In this document: one piece after another, positions 11,724-20,782 of the stretch
Numbering within the stretch: position 1 is the stretch's first letter
How the letters are laid out: every line of letters begins with the position of its first letter
Assembly: GCA_964506685.1 (NCBI GenBank)
Contig: CAZDMQ010000004.1
Span: 1-64,000, forward strand
Origin: UBA5336 sp964506685
GTDB taxonomy: Bacteria; Pseudomonadota; Alphaproteobacteria; Caulobacterales; Hyphomonadaceae
DNA length: 64,000 nt
Direction: 5' to 3'
Position numbers and translations under genes: made by a program
Notes under the pieces: model-generated
The model's database searches: none
Seen by the model: the letters and a program-made list of their open reading frames with translations, nothing else
Told to the model about the DNA's origin: nothing

Positions 11724-12235
11724 GCCGTGTTTCTCCAGCTCGGATGCGGGGTTGGGAAGACCCCTTCTGCAGCGAAGGTTTGCCAGTTTGCCACTGTCTC
11801 CGACAGCGTGCGGCCGGTCCGGTCCGGCAGGTGCCAGGCCTGCGCGTAGGCGCCGACCAGGACGACGGTCCGGATCTCGGGAAGCGCTGCCAGCAGTTCG
11901 CTGCGCCAGGTCGCGGCGCAGCGCTTCATGGGCGGCCGGTCACCGCCTCTGGCATCGTATCCGGGAAAGCAGAAGCCCATGGGCACGATGGCGACCCGGC
12001 GGGCGTCATAGAAATCCGGCTCGCTGATGCCCAGCCAGTCCCGCAGGCGCACGCCCGAGGGATCGGTAAACGGACGCCCGCTCTTGCGCGCGAGATTGCC
12101 CGGCGCCTGGCCGGCGATCAGCAGCCGCGCGCTTGCCGAGACCTGCAGCACCGGTCGCGGTGCCAGGGCCATCTCGCCGGCGCAGAGTGTGCAGGCCCGG
12201 ATGCGCCCGACGAGGGTCTGGAGAGTGTCGGTCAT
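11642..12235 (-). CDS. uracil-DNA glycosylase superfamily protein (Fe-S type)
   Basis: This predicted base-excision repair enzyme would remove uracil or a related damaged base from DNA. It has 197 residues. Four cysteines, C15, C18, C89 and C106, have nearly the spacing of the 4Fe-4S ligands in family 4 and 5 glycosylases. Motif 1 is GQAPG (42-46), followed by GRPF. The DNA-intercalating motif 2 is PHPSWR (163-168), ending in the RHPWF typical of this subgroup. The Asp or Glu often found after motif 1 in family 4 is not obvious here, so substrate range is uncertain. It is followed by, and overlaps, the hydrolase gene, and is divergent from the pirin gene. Confidence 0.85.
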   Translation of the reverse strand: MTDTLQTLVGRIRACTLCAGEMALAPRPVLQVSASARLLIAGQAPGNLARKSGRPFTDPSGVRLRDWLGISEPDFYDARRVAIVPMGFCFPGYDARGGDRPPMKRCAATWRSELLAALPEIRTVVLVGAYAQAWHLPDRTGRTLSETVANWQTFAAEGVFPTPHPSWRNTAWLKRHPWFETDVLPALRASVRSCLQC

Positions 12236-12280
12236 GCTGCCTATGTGTCACAGGACGGCCGAATGCCAAGGAGCCTCCCC

Positions 12281-13231
12281 ATGTCCAACGCCAATGCCTC
12301 CGCCGACGCCGATTGCGATGTAGAGACCGCTGCCTGCGCCGCGGTCGAAATGGTGATCCGCCCGAGGGAGAAGGACCTTGGCGGCAGTTTCCGCGTGCGC
12401 CGCGTGCTGCCCTTCCACAAGCGGCGCGCCGTGGGGCCGTTCATCTTCTTCGACCATTTCGGCCCGGTCACCTATCCACCGGGCGAAGGGCTTGATGTCC
12501 GCCCCCATCCGCACATCGGGCTGGCTACGGTCACCTATCTGTTCGAGGGTGCGATCCGCCACCGCGACACGCTAGGCAATGATCTGGTCATCCGGCCAGG
12601 TGCGGTCAACCTGATGACAGCCGGACGCGGGATCGTCCATTCCGAGCGGACGCCGCCAGAGGCGCGGGCCAGCGGGCACGCCCTGCACGGGCTGCAGACC
12701 TGGCTGGCCCTGCCCAAGGGCGAGGAGACGAACGCGCCGGCCTTCAGCCACCATGGCGTCGATACGCTACCGCTGTTCGAAGAGGGCGGGGCGCGGCTGC
12801 GCCTTCTGATGGGCGAGGCTTTCGGCAAACGCTCGCCGGTGCCTTTCCCGGCCGAGACCCTCTATCTCATCGGAGAGACCCCCGACGGGGCGGCCATTGG
12901 CCTTTCCGGCGCGGTTGCAGAGGAACGTGCCATCTATATCGCGAGCGGGGCGGTCTCGATCGACGGGGCCAGCTTCGGCGAGGGGAGCATGGTCGTTCTG
13001 GTGCCAGGCGGGGGTGTGGCCCTCGAGATTGCGCCCGGTTCACTGTTCGCCATCGCCGGCGGTGCACCTCTTGATGGTCCGCGCCATGTCGACTGGAACC
13101 TCGTGGCTTCGGATGCAGCGCAGATCGAACGGGCAAGGGCCGACTGGGCCGCCGGTCCTGACCTCGGCTGGACCGGCCGCTTCGGCCTGCCCGACGGTGA
13201 GGATGAGTACATTCCGCTGCCGGATCGTTGA
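12281..13231 (+). CDS. pirin family protein
   Basis: This bicupin metalloprotein has 316 residues. Pirins bind iron or a similar metal and some have quercetinase activity. The cellular role here is not predictable. The N-terminal cupin has the pirin signature HPHIGLATVTYLFEG and HRDTLGND, with the metal-binding His/Glu pair in IVHSER. The C-terminal cupin spans roughly residues 190-280. I chose the ATG at 12281 because AAGGAG lies eight bases upstream. The open frame continues far 5' but only as GC-rich noise. It is first in a plus-strand run with speE, an M28 peptidase and rlmJ. Confidence 0.9.
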   Translation: MSNANASADADCDVETAACAAVEMVIRPREKDLGGSFRVRRVLPFHKRRAVGPFIFFDHFGPVTYPPGEGLDVRPHPHIGLATVTYLFEGAIRHRDTLGNDLVIRPGAVNLMTAGRGIVHSERTPPEARASGHALHGLQTWLALPKGEETNAPAFSHHGVDTLPLFEEGGARLRLLMGEAFGKRSPVPFPAETLYLIGETPDGAAIGLSGAVAEERAIYIASGAVSIDGASFGEGSMVVLVPGGGVALEIAPGSLFAIAGGAPLDGPRHVDWNLVASDAAQIERARADWAAGPDLGWTGRFGLPDGEDEYIPLPDR

Positions 13232-13299
13232 GGCGCCACCGCCATCACGATAGCGCCCGCCCCTTGCCTCGGGACGACACGCCCCCTAAGGCGGCGGCC

Positions 13300-14154
13300 A
13301 TGACTGAAATCATTCGCATCTTCGACCAGCACGACCGGAGCACCGGCCTCTACTTCGACGCAACGGCGGTCCTCCATCACAGCCAGTCCGACTGGCAGGA
13401 CATCAAGATCATCGACACCGAGGCGCATGGCCGGGTGATGCTGCTCGACAATGTAACCATGCTCACCCAGACGACCCACCATGTCTATCACGAGCATATG
13501 GTGCACATCCCCATGGCTTGCCTCGAAGCGCCGAAACGGGTGCTGGTGATAGGCGGCGGCGATGGCGGCTCGGTGAGCGAACTGGTGAAGTATCCCGGGC
13601 TCGAGGCGATCATCCTGTGCGAGCTCGATGGCGCCGTGGTCGATGTCTCCCGCGACCTGCTGCCCGACGTGGCGGCCGGGCTGGATGATTCGCGCGTCGA
13701 GATCCGCATCGGCGACGGAGCGGCCTATCTTGCAGACCACCCCGGCAGCTTCGATGCCATCATCATCGACAGCACCGATATCTGCGACGAACAGCACGGC
13801 CCCGATGCGATCGCCAACCCGCTGGCGTCCGATGCCTTCTACGCCTCGCTGAAAGCGGGCCTGACCGAAGGTGGAGTGGTGATGCAGATGCTTGGCTCGC
13901 CGATCTTCTACCGGCCCGGAATGGCGGCCCTGTTCCAGCGCGTTGCGCCGCAATGGCCGAGTTTCCGGCCGATGCTGATGCCGTGCCCGTTCTATATCTC
14001 GGGCGACTGGTGCGCGGGCCTGATGTCGGGTGCGCCGGATGTTGAACCGCGCCATGCCCATGACATTCGGGGAAGACTGAAGTACTTCAACATGGATATC
14101 GCCAAGGGCGCGCTCGCGCTTCCCAATGAAGTGCGCGAGCTCCTGCCGGACTGA
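13300..14154 (+). CDS. speE: polyamine aminopropyltransferase (spermidine synthase)
   Basis: The enzyme transfers an aminopropyl group from decarboxylated S-adenosylmethionine to putrescine, giving spermidine. It has 284 residues from the ATG at 13300, close to the 288 of E. coli SpeE. The N-terminal strand domain is followed by the cofactor motif GGGDGGS, the acidic ELDGAVVD loop that binds the aminopropyl donor, and the catalytic Asp in DSTD. The gene is intact. The upstream gap to pirin is 68 bp and the next gene follows after 20 bp, so co-transcription is likely. No speD was seen in this window. Confidence 0.94.
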   Translation: MTEIIRIFDQHDRSTGLYFDATAVLHHSQSDWQDIKIIDTEAHGRVMLLDNVTMLTQTTHHVYHEHMVHIPMACLEAPKRVLVIGGGDGGSVSELVKYPGLEAIILCELDGAVVDVSRDLLPDVAAGLDDSRVEIRIGDGAAYLADHPGSFDAIIIDSTDICDEQHGPDAIANPLASDAFYASLKAGLTEGGVVMQMLGSPIFYRPGMAALFQRVAPQWPSFRPMLMPCPFYISGDWCAGLMSGAPDVEPRHAHDIRGRLKYFNMDIAKGALALPNEVRELLPD

Positions 14155-14174
14155 GAGACGCTGGAGACACCACC

Positions 14175-15947
14175 ATGAGATCAATCCCTGCCATGCTTGC
14201 CGGCGCCGCCCTGCTCGCAGCCTGTTCGCCTGAAGCGCCCGATACGACCACCACGGACGCCGCTGCACCACCTGCAGAAGCGGTCGTCGCAACGGTCGAA
14301 TTGCCGATGCCGCTGCCGACCGGGACCACGGCCGAGATCACGGCGACAGATCTCGAGACCCGGATCGCCACCCTCGCAGATGACGCTTTCGAGGGCCGCG
14401 GTCCCGGCGCCCCGGTCGGCGAGAAGGCAGCGGACTGGATCGCCGCGGAGATGGCCCGCATCGGCCTCGAGCCCGGCGGGCCGGATGGCTCCTGGTTCCA
14501 GACCGTGGGCATGGTCGAGCAGACGATCGACGAGACCGCCTCGGGACTGACCTTCGCCGGCGGGCTGTCCGAGCGCGACTATCCGATGACGCTGGGTAGC
14601 GATGCGGTGATCTGGACCAAGAAACAGAACGCCGAAACCGTGTCCTTCGAGGACTCCGATGTGGTGTTCGTCGGCTATGGCATCGTCGCGCCGGAATATG
14701 GCTGGAATGATTATGAAGGCCTCGATGCCACCGGCAAGACCGTGGTGATGCTGGTCAATGACCCGGGCTTTGCGACCGGCGATCCCGACCTCTTCAACGG
14801 CCAGGCCATGACCTATTATGGCCGCTGGACCTACAAGTACGAGGAAGCGGCGCGACAGGGCGCGGCGGCGGCGATCATCGTGCACGAGACCGAGCCGGCG
14901 TCCTATGGCTGGGACGTGGTTTCCAATTCCTGGTCGGGCGCGCAGGCTGACCTCGTCCGTGCCGATGGCGGTGCAGAACGTGTCACCCTCGAAGGCTGGA
15001 TCAGCCTCGACACCGCGCGGTCGCTGTTCGCCGATGGCGGGCTCGATTTCGAGGCGATGAAGGACGCCGCAGGAACGCAGGGCTTCACCCCTGTCGACAT
15101 GGGCGGGCTCACCGCGTCCGGCACCATCACCCAGACCATCGACCGGCTCGAAAGCCGCAACGTGATCGGCGTGCTGCCTGGCACGACGGCGCCGGATGAA
15201 TACATGCTGTTCACCGCCCACTGGGACCATCTTGGCAAGAAGTCCGGCGAGCGGACCGGTGCGCCGGGCGAGGACTTCTACCGTGACGACATCTTCAATG
15301 GTGCCGTTGATAATGCCACGGGCAGTGCGGCGCTCCTGGAAATCGCCGAGGCGATGGCCGGCGAGACGCTGGACCGCTCGGCCCTGTTCCTCGCCGTCAC
15401 ACTGGAAGAGAGCGGGCTGCTCGGCTCGGCATACTATGCCGAGAACCCGACTGTGCCCTTTCACCAGGTGGTGGCCGGCATCAACATGGACGGCATGCTG
15501 CCCATTGGCCGGACGAAGGACATGGTGGTGGTCGGCTATGGCGCCTCCGAGCTCGAGGACCGGCTCGCTGCAGTGCTCGAGGGCCAGGACCGGGTGATCG
15601 CGCCCGATCCCAAGCCGGAAGCGGGCTACTTCTACCGCTCCGACCATATCTCCTTCGCCAAGAAGGGCGTGCCCATGCTTTACGCCGATGGCGGGCTGGA
15701 CCTCCGGGATGGCGGCGAGGCGGCAGGCCGCGCGGCTGCCGATGCCTATACTACCCGGCGCTACCACAAGCCGATGGACGAGTATGCCGATGACTGGAAC
15801 CTGTCGGGCTTCGTCGAGGACGTATCGGCACTCCATCAGGTCGGGCTGGGCATTGCCCAGTCCAGCGACTGGCCGACCTGGTATGCGGGCAACGAGTTCG
15901 AGGCCATTCGCGAGGAGTCGCTGGCAGCCGGCGGCGGTGCGCAGTAG
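14175..15947 (+). CDS. M28 family zinc aminopeptidase, lipoprotein
   Basis: This predicted exported metallopeptidase removes N-terminal residues from peptides. It has 590 residues. The signal peptide ends in the lipobox LLAAC, so it should be an envelope lipoprotein. A PA (protease-associated) insert lies roughly at residues 140-330. The M28 metal ligands can be followed in order: His in FTAHWDHLG (about 347), Asp in VDNATG (about 378), the Glu pair in TLEESG (about 410), Asp in NMDGM (about 437) and His in YRSDHISF (about 491). A ribosome-binding site, GGAG, lies eight bases before the ATG. It is one of five predicted exported peptidases in the window and sits between speE and rlmJ without an obvious functional link. 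Confidence 0.9.
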   Translation: MRSIPAMLAGAALLAACSPEAPDTTTTDAAAPPAEAVVATVELPMPLPTGTTAEITATDLETRIATLADDAFEGRGPGAPVGEKAADWIAAEMARIGLEPGGPDGSWFQTVGMVEQTIDETASGLTFAGGLSERDYPMTLGSDAVIWTKKQNAETVSFEDSDVVFVGYGIVAPEYGWNDYEGLDATGKTVVMLVNDPGFATGDPDLFNGQAMTYYGRWTYKYEEAARQGAAAAIIVHETEPASYGWDVVSNSWSGAQADLVRADGGAERVTLEGWISLDTARSLFADGGLDFEAMKDAAGTQGFTPVDMGGLTASGTITQTIDRLESRNVIGVLPGTTAPDEYMLFTAHWDHLGKKSGERTGAPGEDFYRDDIFNGAVDNATGSAALLEIAEAMAGETLDRSALFLAVTLEESGLLGSAYYAENPTVPFHQVVAGINMDGMLPIGRTKDMVVVGYGASELEDRLAAVLEGQDRVIAPDPKPEAGYFYRSDHISFAKKGVPMLYADGGLDLRDGGEAAGRAAADAYTTRRYHKPMDEYADDWNLSGFVEDVSALHQVGLGIAQSSDWPTWYAGNEFEAIREESLAAGGGAQ

Positions 15948-15971
15948 GCGTCCGGTGCGGCGGTCCGCACC

Positions 15972-16760
15972 ATGCTGAGCTACCAGCACGGTTTTCATGC
16001 CGGCAACCGGGCCGACGTGCTCAAGCATGCCGTGCTTGACGGGGTGCTGCGCCATGTCGCCGCTGCCGGTGGCCCGGTGCTGCATGTCGAGACCCATGCC
16101 GGGCGCGGGCGGTACGACCTTGAAGGCGAGCAGGCACGCAAGACCGGGGAGGCTGCGGACGGCGTGCTTGCGCTGCTGGGCAGGGAGGACGGCGCGCCAA
16201 AGCCGTTGCGGCCCTGGCTGACAATGGTTGCGGCCGAGGGGGCTGGCGCTTATCCCGGCTCGCCGGCGCTGGCACGACTGCGTCTCGGCGCCTCCGGCCG
16301 GCTGGTGCTGTTCGAGAAACACCCGGCGGAACATGCCGCACTGGCGGCCACTTTCGCCGGAGACCGCGCGGTACAGGTCAAGCAGGCGGACGGCTATGCC
16401 GGTGCGCTGCGGCTGCAGCCCCGGGCGCGCGAGACCATGATCGTCTTCGCCGATCCGAGCTATGAGACGATCCGGGACATGGACGAGCTGGCTGACTGGA
16501 CGCCGCGTGCGCTGGCCCGCTGGCCCCGGGCGATGATCGTGCTGTGGCTGCCATTGTTCAAGGATGAGCGCGAGGCAGAGTTCGGCGCCTTCCTTGCCGG
16601 GCTCGAGGAGGGGGTGGTGGCCGGTGCCCGCTGGCCGGCGCCGGAGGACAGGGACACGGCCCTGTCGGGCTCGGCGATTGTCGCCTATCGCGTCCCGGAG
16701 GCGGCTTGCGAGGTTGCGACCGGGATCGCCGCGACGCTGGGCTCGCTCTGGTCGTCCTGA
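15972..16760 (+). CDS. rlmJ: 23S rRNA (adenine-N6)-methyltransferase RlmJ
   Basis: RlmJ methylates N6 of A2030 in 23S rRNA (E. coli numbering). The N-terminus MLSYQHGFHAGNRADVLKH is nearly identical to the family signature, and THAGRGRY is the cofactor-binding motif. The catalytic motif IV, normally DPPY in N6-adenine methyltransferases, reads DPSY here (residues 161-164), a conservative but unusual change. At 262 residues it is slightly shorter than E. coli RlmJ (280). The last 76 bases overlap the 3' end of the histidine kinase gene on the opposite strand. Confidence 0.92.
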   Translation: MLSYQHGFHAGNRADVLKHAVLDGVLRHVAAAGGPVLHVETHAGRGRYDLEGEQARKTGEAADGVLALLGREDGAPKPLRPWLTMVAAEGAGAYPGSPALARLRLGASGRLVLFEKHPAEHAALAATFAGDRAVQVKQADGYAGALRLQPRARETMIVFADPSYETIRDMDELADWTPRALARWPRAMIVLWLPLFKDEREAEFGAFLAGLEEGVVAGARWPAPEDRDTALSGSAIVAYRVPEAACEVATGIAATLGSLWSS

Positions 16761-18496
16761 GGATGGGGCGCGGTGGGCCGGTCGCCGTCGGGCGACCTGT
16801 CGCAGCGGTCCTGTGCCTGCCCCGGTGCCAGCGCGTCGACGACGGCCGGAACGTGCGCCTTGGCCGGCAGGACCAGCGACACGGTCGTGCCGGCGCCTTC
16901 GCGGCTGCGCATGAGGACATCCCCGTCATGCAGCCGGGCGAGCTGGCGGCTGATGGTCAGCCCCAGTCCTGTACCGGCGAAATCCCCGCCCATATGCCGC
17001 CGGCACTGGTAGAAGGGCTGGAAGACCTGTTCGACTTCCTCGGGCGACAGGCCGGTTCCATTGTCGCGGACTGAAATCACGGGGCAGCCATCCTCGCGCA
17101 GGAAGGCCCGAAGGTTGATCGACATGGGGGCGCCGCTGAACTTCACCGCATTGTGGATGAGATTGATCAGCACGCGCCGTATCGCCATCTCGTCGACCAC
17201 GAGATCACCCAGCATCGGTGACACCGACACGCTGAACCCTTCAAGGCTCTGGAGGCGGTTGAACCCGGCAGCGAGCGTGACGGCGCTGGCCAGCAACTCG
17301 CGCGGCGGGACAGGTTTCGGGTCGTAGAGATAGGTGTCGGCACCGGATTTCGAGAATTCGATTATATCGTTGATGACGGTCAGCAGGTGCTCGCCGGCCT
17401 CGTGAATGCTGTCGCCATAATCCCTGACGGTCTGCTCCGGCAGTGGTACCTTCGAATCGCGTGCCATCAGCCGCGAAAAGCCATTGATGATGTTGAGGGG
17501 CGTGCGCAACTCGTGGCTCATGGTCGACAGGAAGCGCCCTTTGGCTGCGCTGGCTTCCTCGGCCTCGCGACGGGCGGACACGAGTTCGCGCTCGCGCGCC
17601 TTCAGCGCGGAAATGTCCCGGTGAACGCTGACCCAGCCGCCGGCCGGACGGGAACTGACCGAGTGCATCACCCAGCGGCCGGTTGGCAGCCGGTGCTCCC
17701 GCCCGTCTTCTGCCGGATTGACCTGCCATCCGTCTGGGAACCATTCGCGAAAGCGCGAATTGGCCAGGGCCACGCCGCCATCAGCGTCGTGGATGGCGAA
17801 GGCATCATGGATCGTCTCCAGCGCATTGCTCAGATCGGCCTGGGCCTGCTGTGCCTTGACCTGTTCGTCCAGCACGGACTTCAGCTGGACGAAACTGCCG
17901 ATCGCCCCCCTTTGCAACATGGCGATATAGGCGATGCTAAGGACCAGCATGAAGATCGCATGGGGATGGCCGGTGGTGCAGGCTGCGGTGACGACCGGCA
18001 GGATGCAGCCAAGCGAGAACCGCGCCGTGAGGCGGGGGACCTGTCCGGACATGGAGGTGAAGGCCGCAGCCTTGCCGGCACACAACATCACGAAGAATGT
18101 GATCGCTTCGCGGTCGGCCCCCTCGATGCCGAAAACGAGAATGCTCCAGGCAAAGCCCATCAATGCGGCGACCTGTTCGGACTTGGCGATGAACCTGCCG
18201 GACACGGTCCTGGGTGTGGGCGTGTTTCTGAGCCGGGCCCAGAGATTCATGCTCAAGGCGGAAAAGCCGAGCATGCAGGCGAACCACGCACCGAGAAGCC
18301 TCGGGTCGATCTTGTCCAGAAAGTAGATGACGATCATGCCGCTGGTCACGAACGTGATCAATGCGTTGGCGAGACTGTTGCGCACGATCAGCAGCTGCTG
18401 GTTCACCGCGATCTTCTGATCGGCTGCCGTGGCCGGCGGCGGGGCCGATAGCAGGATCTTGTCCCAGTTCGTGTTTGAGGAGGTGAAGGCGCTCAT
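16685..18496 (-). CDS. membrane hybrid-less sensor histidine kinase (orphan)
   Basis: This is a two-component sensor kinase of 603 residues. The N-terminal 200 residues hold several membrane segments (around 36-60, 70-90, 115-135 and 150-190). A PAS-like domain follows (about 215-290), then a coiled segment, the HisKA domain with the phospho-acceptor His in STMSHELRTPL (about 326), and the ATPase domain with NLIHNAVKF (N box, about 450), DNGTG (G1) and GTGLGL (G2). The C-terminal tail of about 60 residues is Pro/Asp-rich and overlaps rlmJ. No receiver domain or response regulator gene is near, so the partner is unknown. The start at 18496 has no clear ribosome-binding site; an in-frame start 16 codons upstream is an alternative. 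Confidence 0.88.
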   Translation of the reverse strand: MSAFTSSNTNWDKILLSAPPPATAADQKIAVNQQLLIVRNSLANALITFVTSGMIVIYFLDKIDPRLLGAWFACMLGFSALSMNLWARLRNTPTPRTVSGRFIAKSEQVAALMGFAWSILVFGIEGADREAITFFVMLCAGKAAAFTSMSGQVPRLTARFSLGCILPVVTAACTTGHPHAIFMLVLSIAYIAMLQRGAIGSFVQLKSVLDEQVKAQQAQADLSNALETIHDAFAIHDADGGVALANSRFREWFPDGWQVNPAEDGREHRLPTGRWVMHSVSSRPAGGWVSVHRDISALKARERELVSARREAEEASAAKGRFLSTMSHELRTPLNIINGFSRLMARDSKVPLPEQTVRDYGDSIHEAGEHLLTVINDIIEFSKSGADTYLYDPKPVPPRELLASAVTLAAGFNRLQSLEGFSVSVSPMLGDLVVDEMAIRRVLINLIHNAVKFSGAPMSINLRAFLREDGCPVISVRDNGTGLSPEEVEQVFQPFYQCRRHMGGDFAGTGLGLTISRQLARLHDGDVLMRSREGAGTTVSLVLPAKAHVPAVVDALAPGQAQDRCDRSPDGDRPTAPHPQDDQSEPSVAAIPVATSQAASGTR

Positions 18497-18567
18497 GATT
18501 TGACATGTTATCTCAGTAAGGTTGACCTGCCTTCCACTTCCCACACGATTTTCGGGAGGCTATGGCA

Positions 18568-18582
18568 AGCTTTTGGAAAGCT
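18568..18582. promoter_or_regulatory. palindrome in the kinase/oxidoreductase divergent region
   Basis: AGCTTT (18568-18573) and AAAGCT (18577-18582) flank TGG. The site lies 27 bp before the FAD-oxidoreductase start and about 70 bp from the kinase start, a plausible place for an operator. It may also be chance. Confidence 0.25.
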
Positions 18583-18608
18583 AATCAGAGTGAACAGGAG
18601 CCGGGCGG

Positions 18609-19922
18609 ATGATCATGGCGACGGGCAGACGAGCCACACTTCGGATAGGGATTGCCGGTGCAGGTCCGAGCGGGCTGACACTTGCACGCCTGCTGCGGGA
18701 TCGCGGGCACGATGACATTGTGCTGTTCGAGCAAAGTCACCGCATCGGCGGCAAGTCCGAGACCGTCCGGTTCGGGGATCTGATCAGCGAACTGGGCACC
18801 TGTTACACCCAGCGGGGTGACAGGCATGTCCGCCGCTGGATGCGCGAGTGCGACATGACGTGGGGCGCAATCGACCGTGCAAAGATCGATGGCCGGCCCT
18901 TCATCGATTACGTGAAAGAGGGGGGCGGCGGGCCGCTGTGGCTGCAGACGCTCCGCTTTCTCCGGGCACGCAGCACCCTCCTGCGCAAGCTCGAGCGCCA
19001 ACCTGAGGACGAGCGCGTCCTGGCCGAGGCTGCGCAACCGGTCGCAGACTGGCTCAGGGCGCGTGGCCTTCACAAGATCGAGCGGTTCTTCTATCGGGCG
19101 CTGGTGACGACGGGTTATGGCTATATTCACGATACCAATGTCCTGCAGGCCATTCGCTGGATTGACCGCGACCTCATCGTTTCGGGCATACTGAATGACC
19201 TCGTCATGCCCCATCAGGGGTGGTCGACCTTCTGGGATCGGTTTGCCCGGGGAATGGATATTCGGCTGAGCACGCCGCTGGAAGGGATCGTCCGGTCGGA
19301 AGAGGGCGTCGAGGTGACCGCTGGCGGGAAGTCTGAGTGGTTCGACTATGTCATCTGCGCGATGCCGCTCGACAGTTTCACCGAATGTGTTGTGCCGACG
19401 GCGGCAGAACGGGAAGTCACAAACGGGAGCTGGTGGGGCCGGTTCGTGATCACGCTTGCGGTGTGCGAGGACTGGTACACGAATGAGCAGATCCGGACCT
19501 TCGGGGAAGCGATCGACGCGAACGCACGCAGGTCAATGCTGATTTCCGCCCGGCGTGAAGGTTTTGACGAGGATGCGGGCGGACATATCTATCTGCTTGG
19601 ACAGATGCCGAATGACGAGACTCTCCCCGAACTGCAGGAGATCATGCGAGAGGAGGTGCGTCGCCATGGCGGGCGGTTGACCCGTGTCCTGCACCAGAAG
19701 GACTGGAAGTATTTCTGCCGGTACAAGCCAGAGGCGATCCGGGCAGGGTTGCTCTCTACCATGCAGGCCATGCAGGGAGAGCAACGGACCTATTATACCG
19801 GCAGCACATTTTCCCATGAATCGGTGGGCAAGCTCGCAATCTTCAACGAGGCGCTCGCCGACCGGATCCATCGCGATCTTGCCGGCGGCTCGCGCCCCGT
19901 CCCCGCTCCCGCCCCGGCATGA
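18609..19922 (+). CDS. FAD-dependent oxidoreductase, amine-oxidase-like
   Basis: The protein has 437 residues with an N-terminal dinucleotide-binding motif, GIAGAGPSG (about 13-21), an acidic strand end (LFEQ) and RIGGKSET, as in flavin amine oxidases and protoporphyrinogen-oxidase-like enzymes. The typical C-terminal second FAD contact is weak (YYTGSTFSHESVG). Substrate is not predictable from sequence. AGGAG lies eight bases before the ATG. The next gene starts within its stop codon (ATGA), so it is probably translationally coupled to the thioesterase. Such pairing hints at acyl-chain or polyketide/lipid modification, which is inference only. Confidence 0.78.
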   Translation: MIMATGRRATLRIGIAGAGPSGLTLARLLRDRGHDDIVLFEQSHRIGGKSETVRFGDLISELGTCYTQRGDRHVRRWMRECDMTWGAIDRAKIDGRPFIDYVKEGGGGPLWLQTLRFLRARSTLLRKLERQPEDERVLAEAAQPVADWLRARGLHKIERFFYRALVTTGYGYIHDTNVLQAIRWIDRDLIVSGILNDLVMPHQGWSTFWDRFARGMDIRLSTPLEGIVRSEEGVEVTAGGKSEWFDYVICAMPLDSFTECVVPTAAEREVTNGSWWGRFVITLAVCEDWYTNEQIRTFGEAIDANARRSMLISARREGFDEDAGGHIYLLGQMPNDETLPELQEIMREEVRRHGGRLTRVLHQKDWKYFCRYKPEAIRAGLLSTMQAMQGEQRTYYTGSTFSHESVGKLAIFNEALADRIHRDLAGGSRPVPAPAPA

Positions 19923-20491
19923 ACCTGTTCTTTCGTCTTGTTGCGCTGCTTATCCGCAATGCGCTGAACCGGGTGCGGATCGGCTACCTTGATGAGGCCG
20001 TTCTCAATTTTCGGGTCTGGATCACAGACCAGGATGCCTTCCTGCACATGAACAACAGCCGCTACAATTCGATCTGTGATCTTGCTGGGCTCGACCTGAT
20101 GACGAAGACCGGCGTGCTCGGACCCATGCGCAAGGCGGGCTACCTGCCGGTGATCGTCTATCGCGGGGTGACGCTGCATCGCATGCTGCGCTTTCCCGAT
20201 GCCTACAGTGTCCATTCGAGGATCATTGGGTGGGACGGGCCATATGTCTGTTTTCGCCATGATTTCAGGCGGCGGGGCGCACTCTGCGCAGAGGCGGTCA
20301 GCATCGGTCGCCTCGTCGGCAAGGGCGATGACAAGCCCGATGTGCCCACGGTCCTGGCCAAGCTCGGCCTGCCCCAGCCGCCCGACATGCCAGCCCTCAC
20401 CGCCTTTTGCCGGACCAAGATCGACGAGATCGAGTCCGTTCGTGCAGAGCGGGCCGCCGCACGTGCTCGACAGGTGAGAAAAAACGCCTAA
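19919..20491 (+). CDS. hotdog-fold thioesterase family protein
   Basis: This 190-residue protein belongs to the THEM6/acyl-CoA thioesterase-like hotdog group. The visible signatures are the DQDAFLHMNNSRY segment, where 4-hydroxybenzoyl-CoA thioesterase relatives have D-x-x-x-H-x-N, and the following long helix. The first 20 residues are hydrophobic, so membrane association is possible. It overlaps the oxidoreductase gene by four bases (ATGA), and a small protein gene follows immediately. Hydrolysis of an acyl-thioester is likely; the acyl group is unknown. Confidence 0.8.
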   Translation: MNLFFRLVALLIRNALNRVRIGYLDEAVLNFRVWITDQDAFLHMNNSRYNSICDLAGLDLMTKTGVLGPMRKAGYLPVIVYRGVTLHRMLRFPDAYSVHSRIIGWDGPYVCFRHDFRRRGALCAEAVSIGRLVGKGDDKPDVPTVLAKLGLPQPPDMPALTAFCRTKIDEIESVRAERAAARARQVRKNA

Positions 20492-20492
20492 T

Positions 20493-20720
20493 ATGAGATC
20501 GGGCAGACAGTCCGGGGCGATGATGACAGATTCCGAATTCACACTTTGCATGCTGCGATCGGCTATCGATGTGCTGGCCGAAGCTGCGGCACAGGCCGAA
20601 AGCAAGGGCGCGCTCGATGCGTTCTTCAGCAGGGAGGTTCCGCTCGCCCGCGCCGATGCGGCCGCCGCGATCGCCGACCTCGAGCGCCAGCTTCGCCGGT
20701 CAGCACCCAGGGCGGCCTGA
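20493..20720 (+). CDS. small helical protein of unknown function
   Basis: This reading frame of up to 75 residues starts two bases after the thioesterase stop codon. More likely starts are the tandem ATGs at 20520 and 20523 (66 or 65 residues). The product is Ala-, Leu- and Glu-rich and predicted helical, with no recognised family. Its position, as third gene of a tightly packed set, is the main reason to believe it. The following genes converge on it. Confidence 0.45.
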   Translation: MRSGRQSGAMMTDSEFTLCMLRSAIDVLAEAAAQAESKGALDAFFSREVPLARADAAAAIADLERQLRRSAPRAA

Positions 20721-20782
20721 CATTTCTGCAGGCCCCTCTTTCCTGCGCCGCGCGCCTGTCCTTCCTGCCTCGGGGGGCGATG

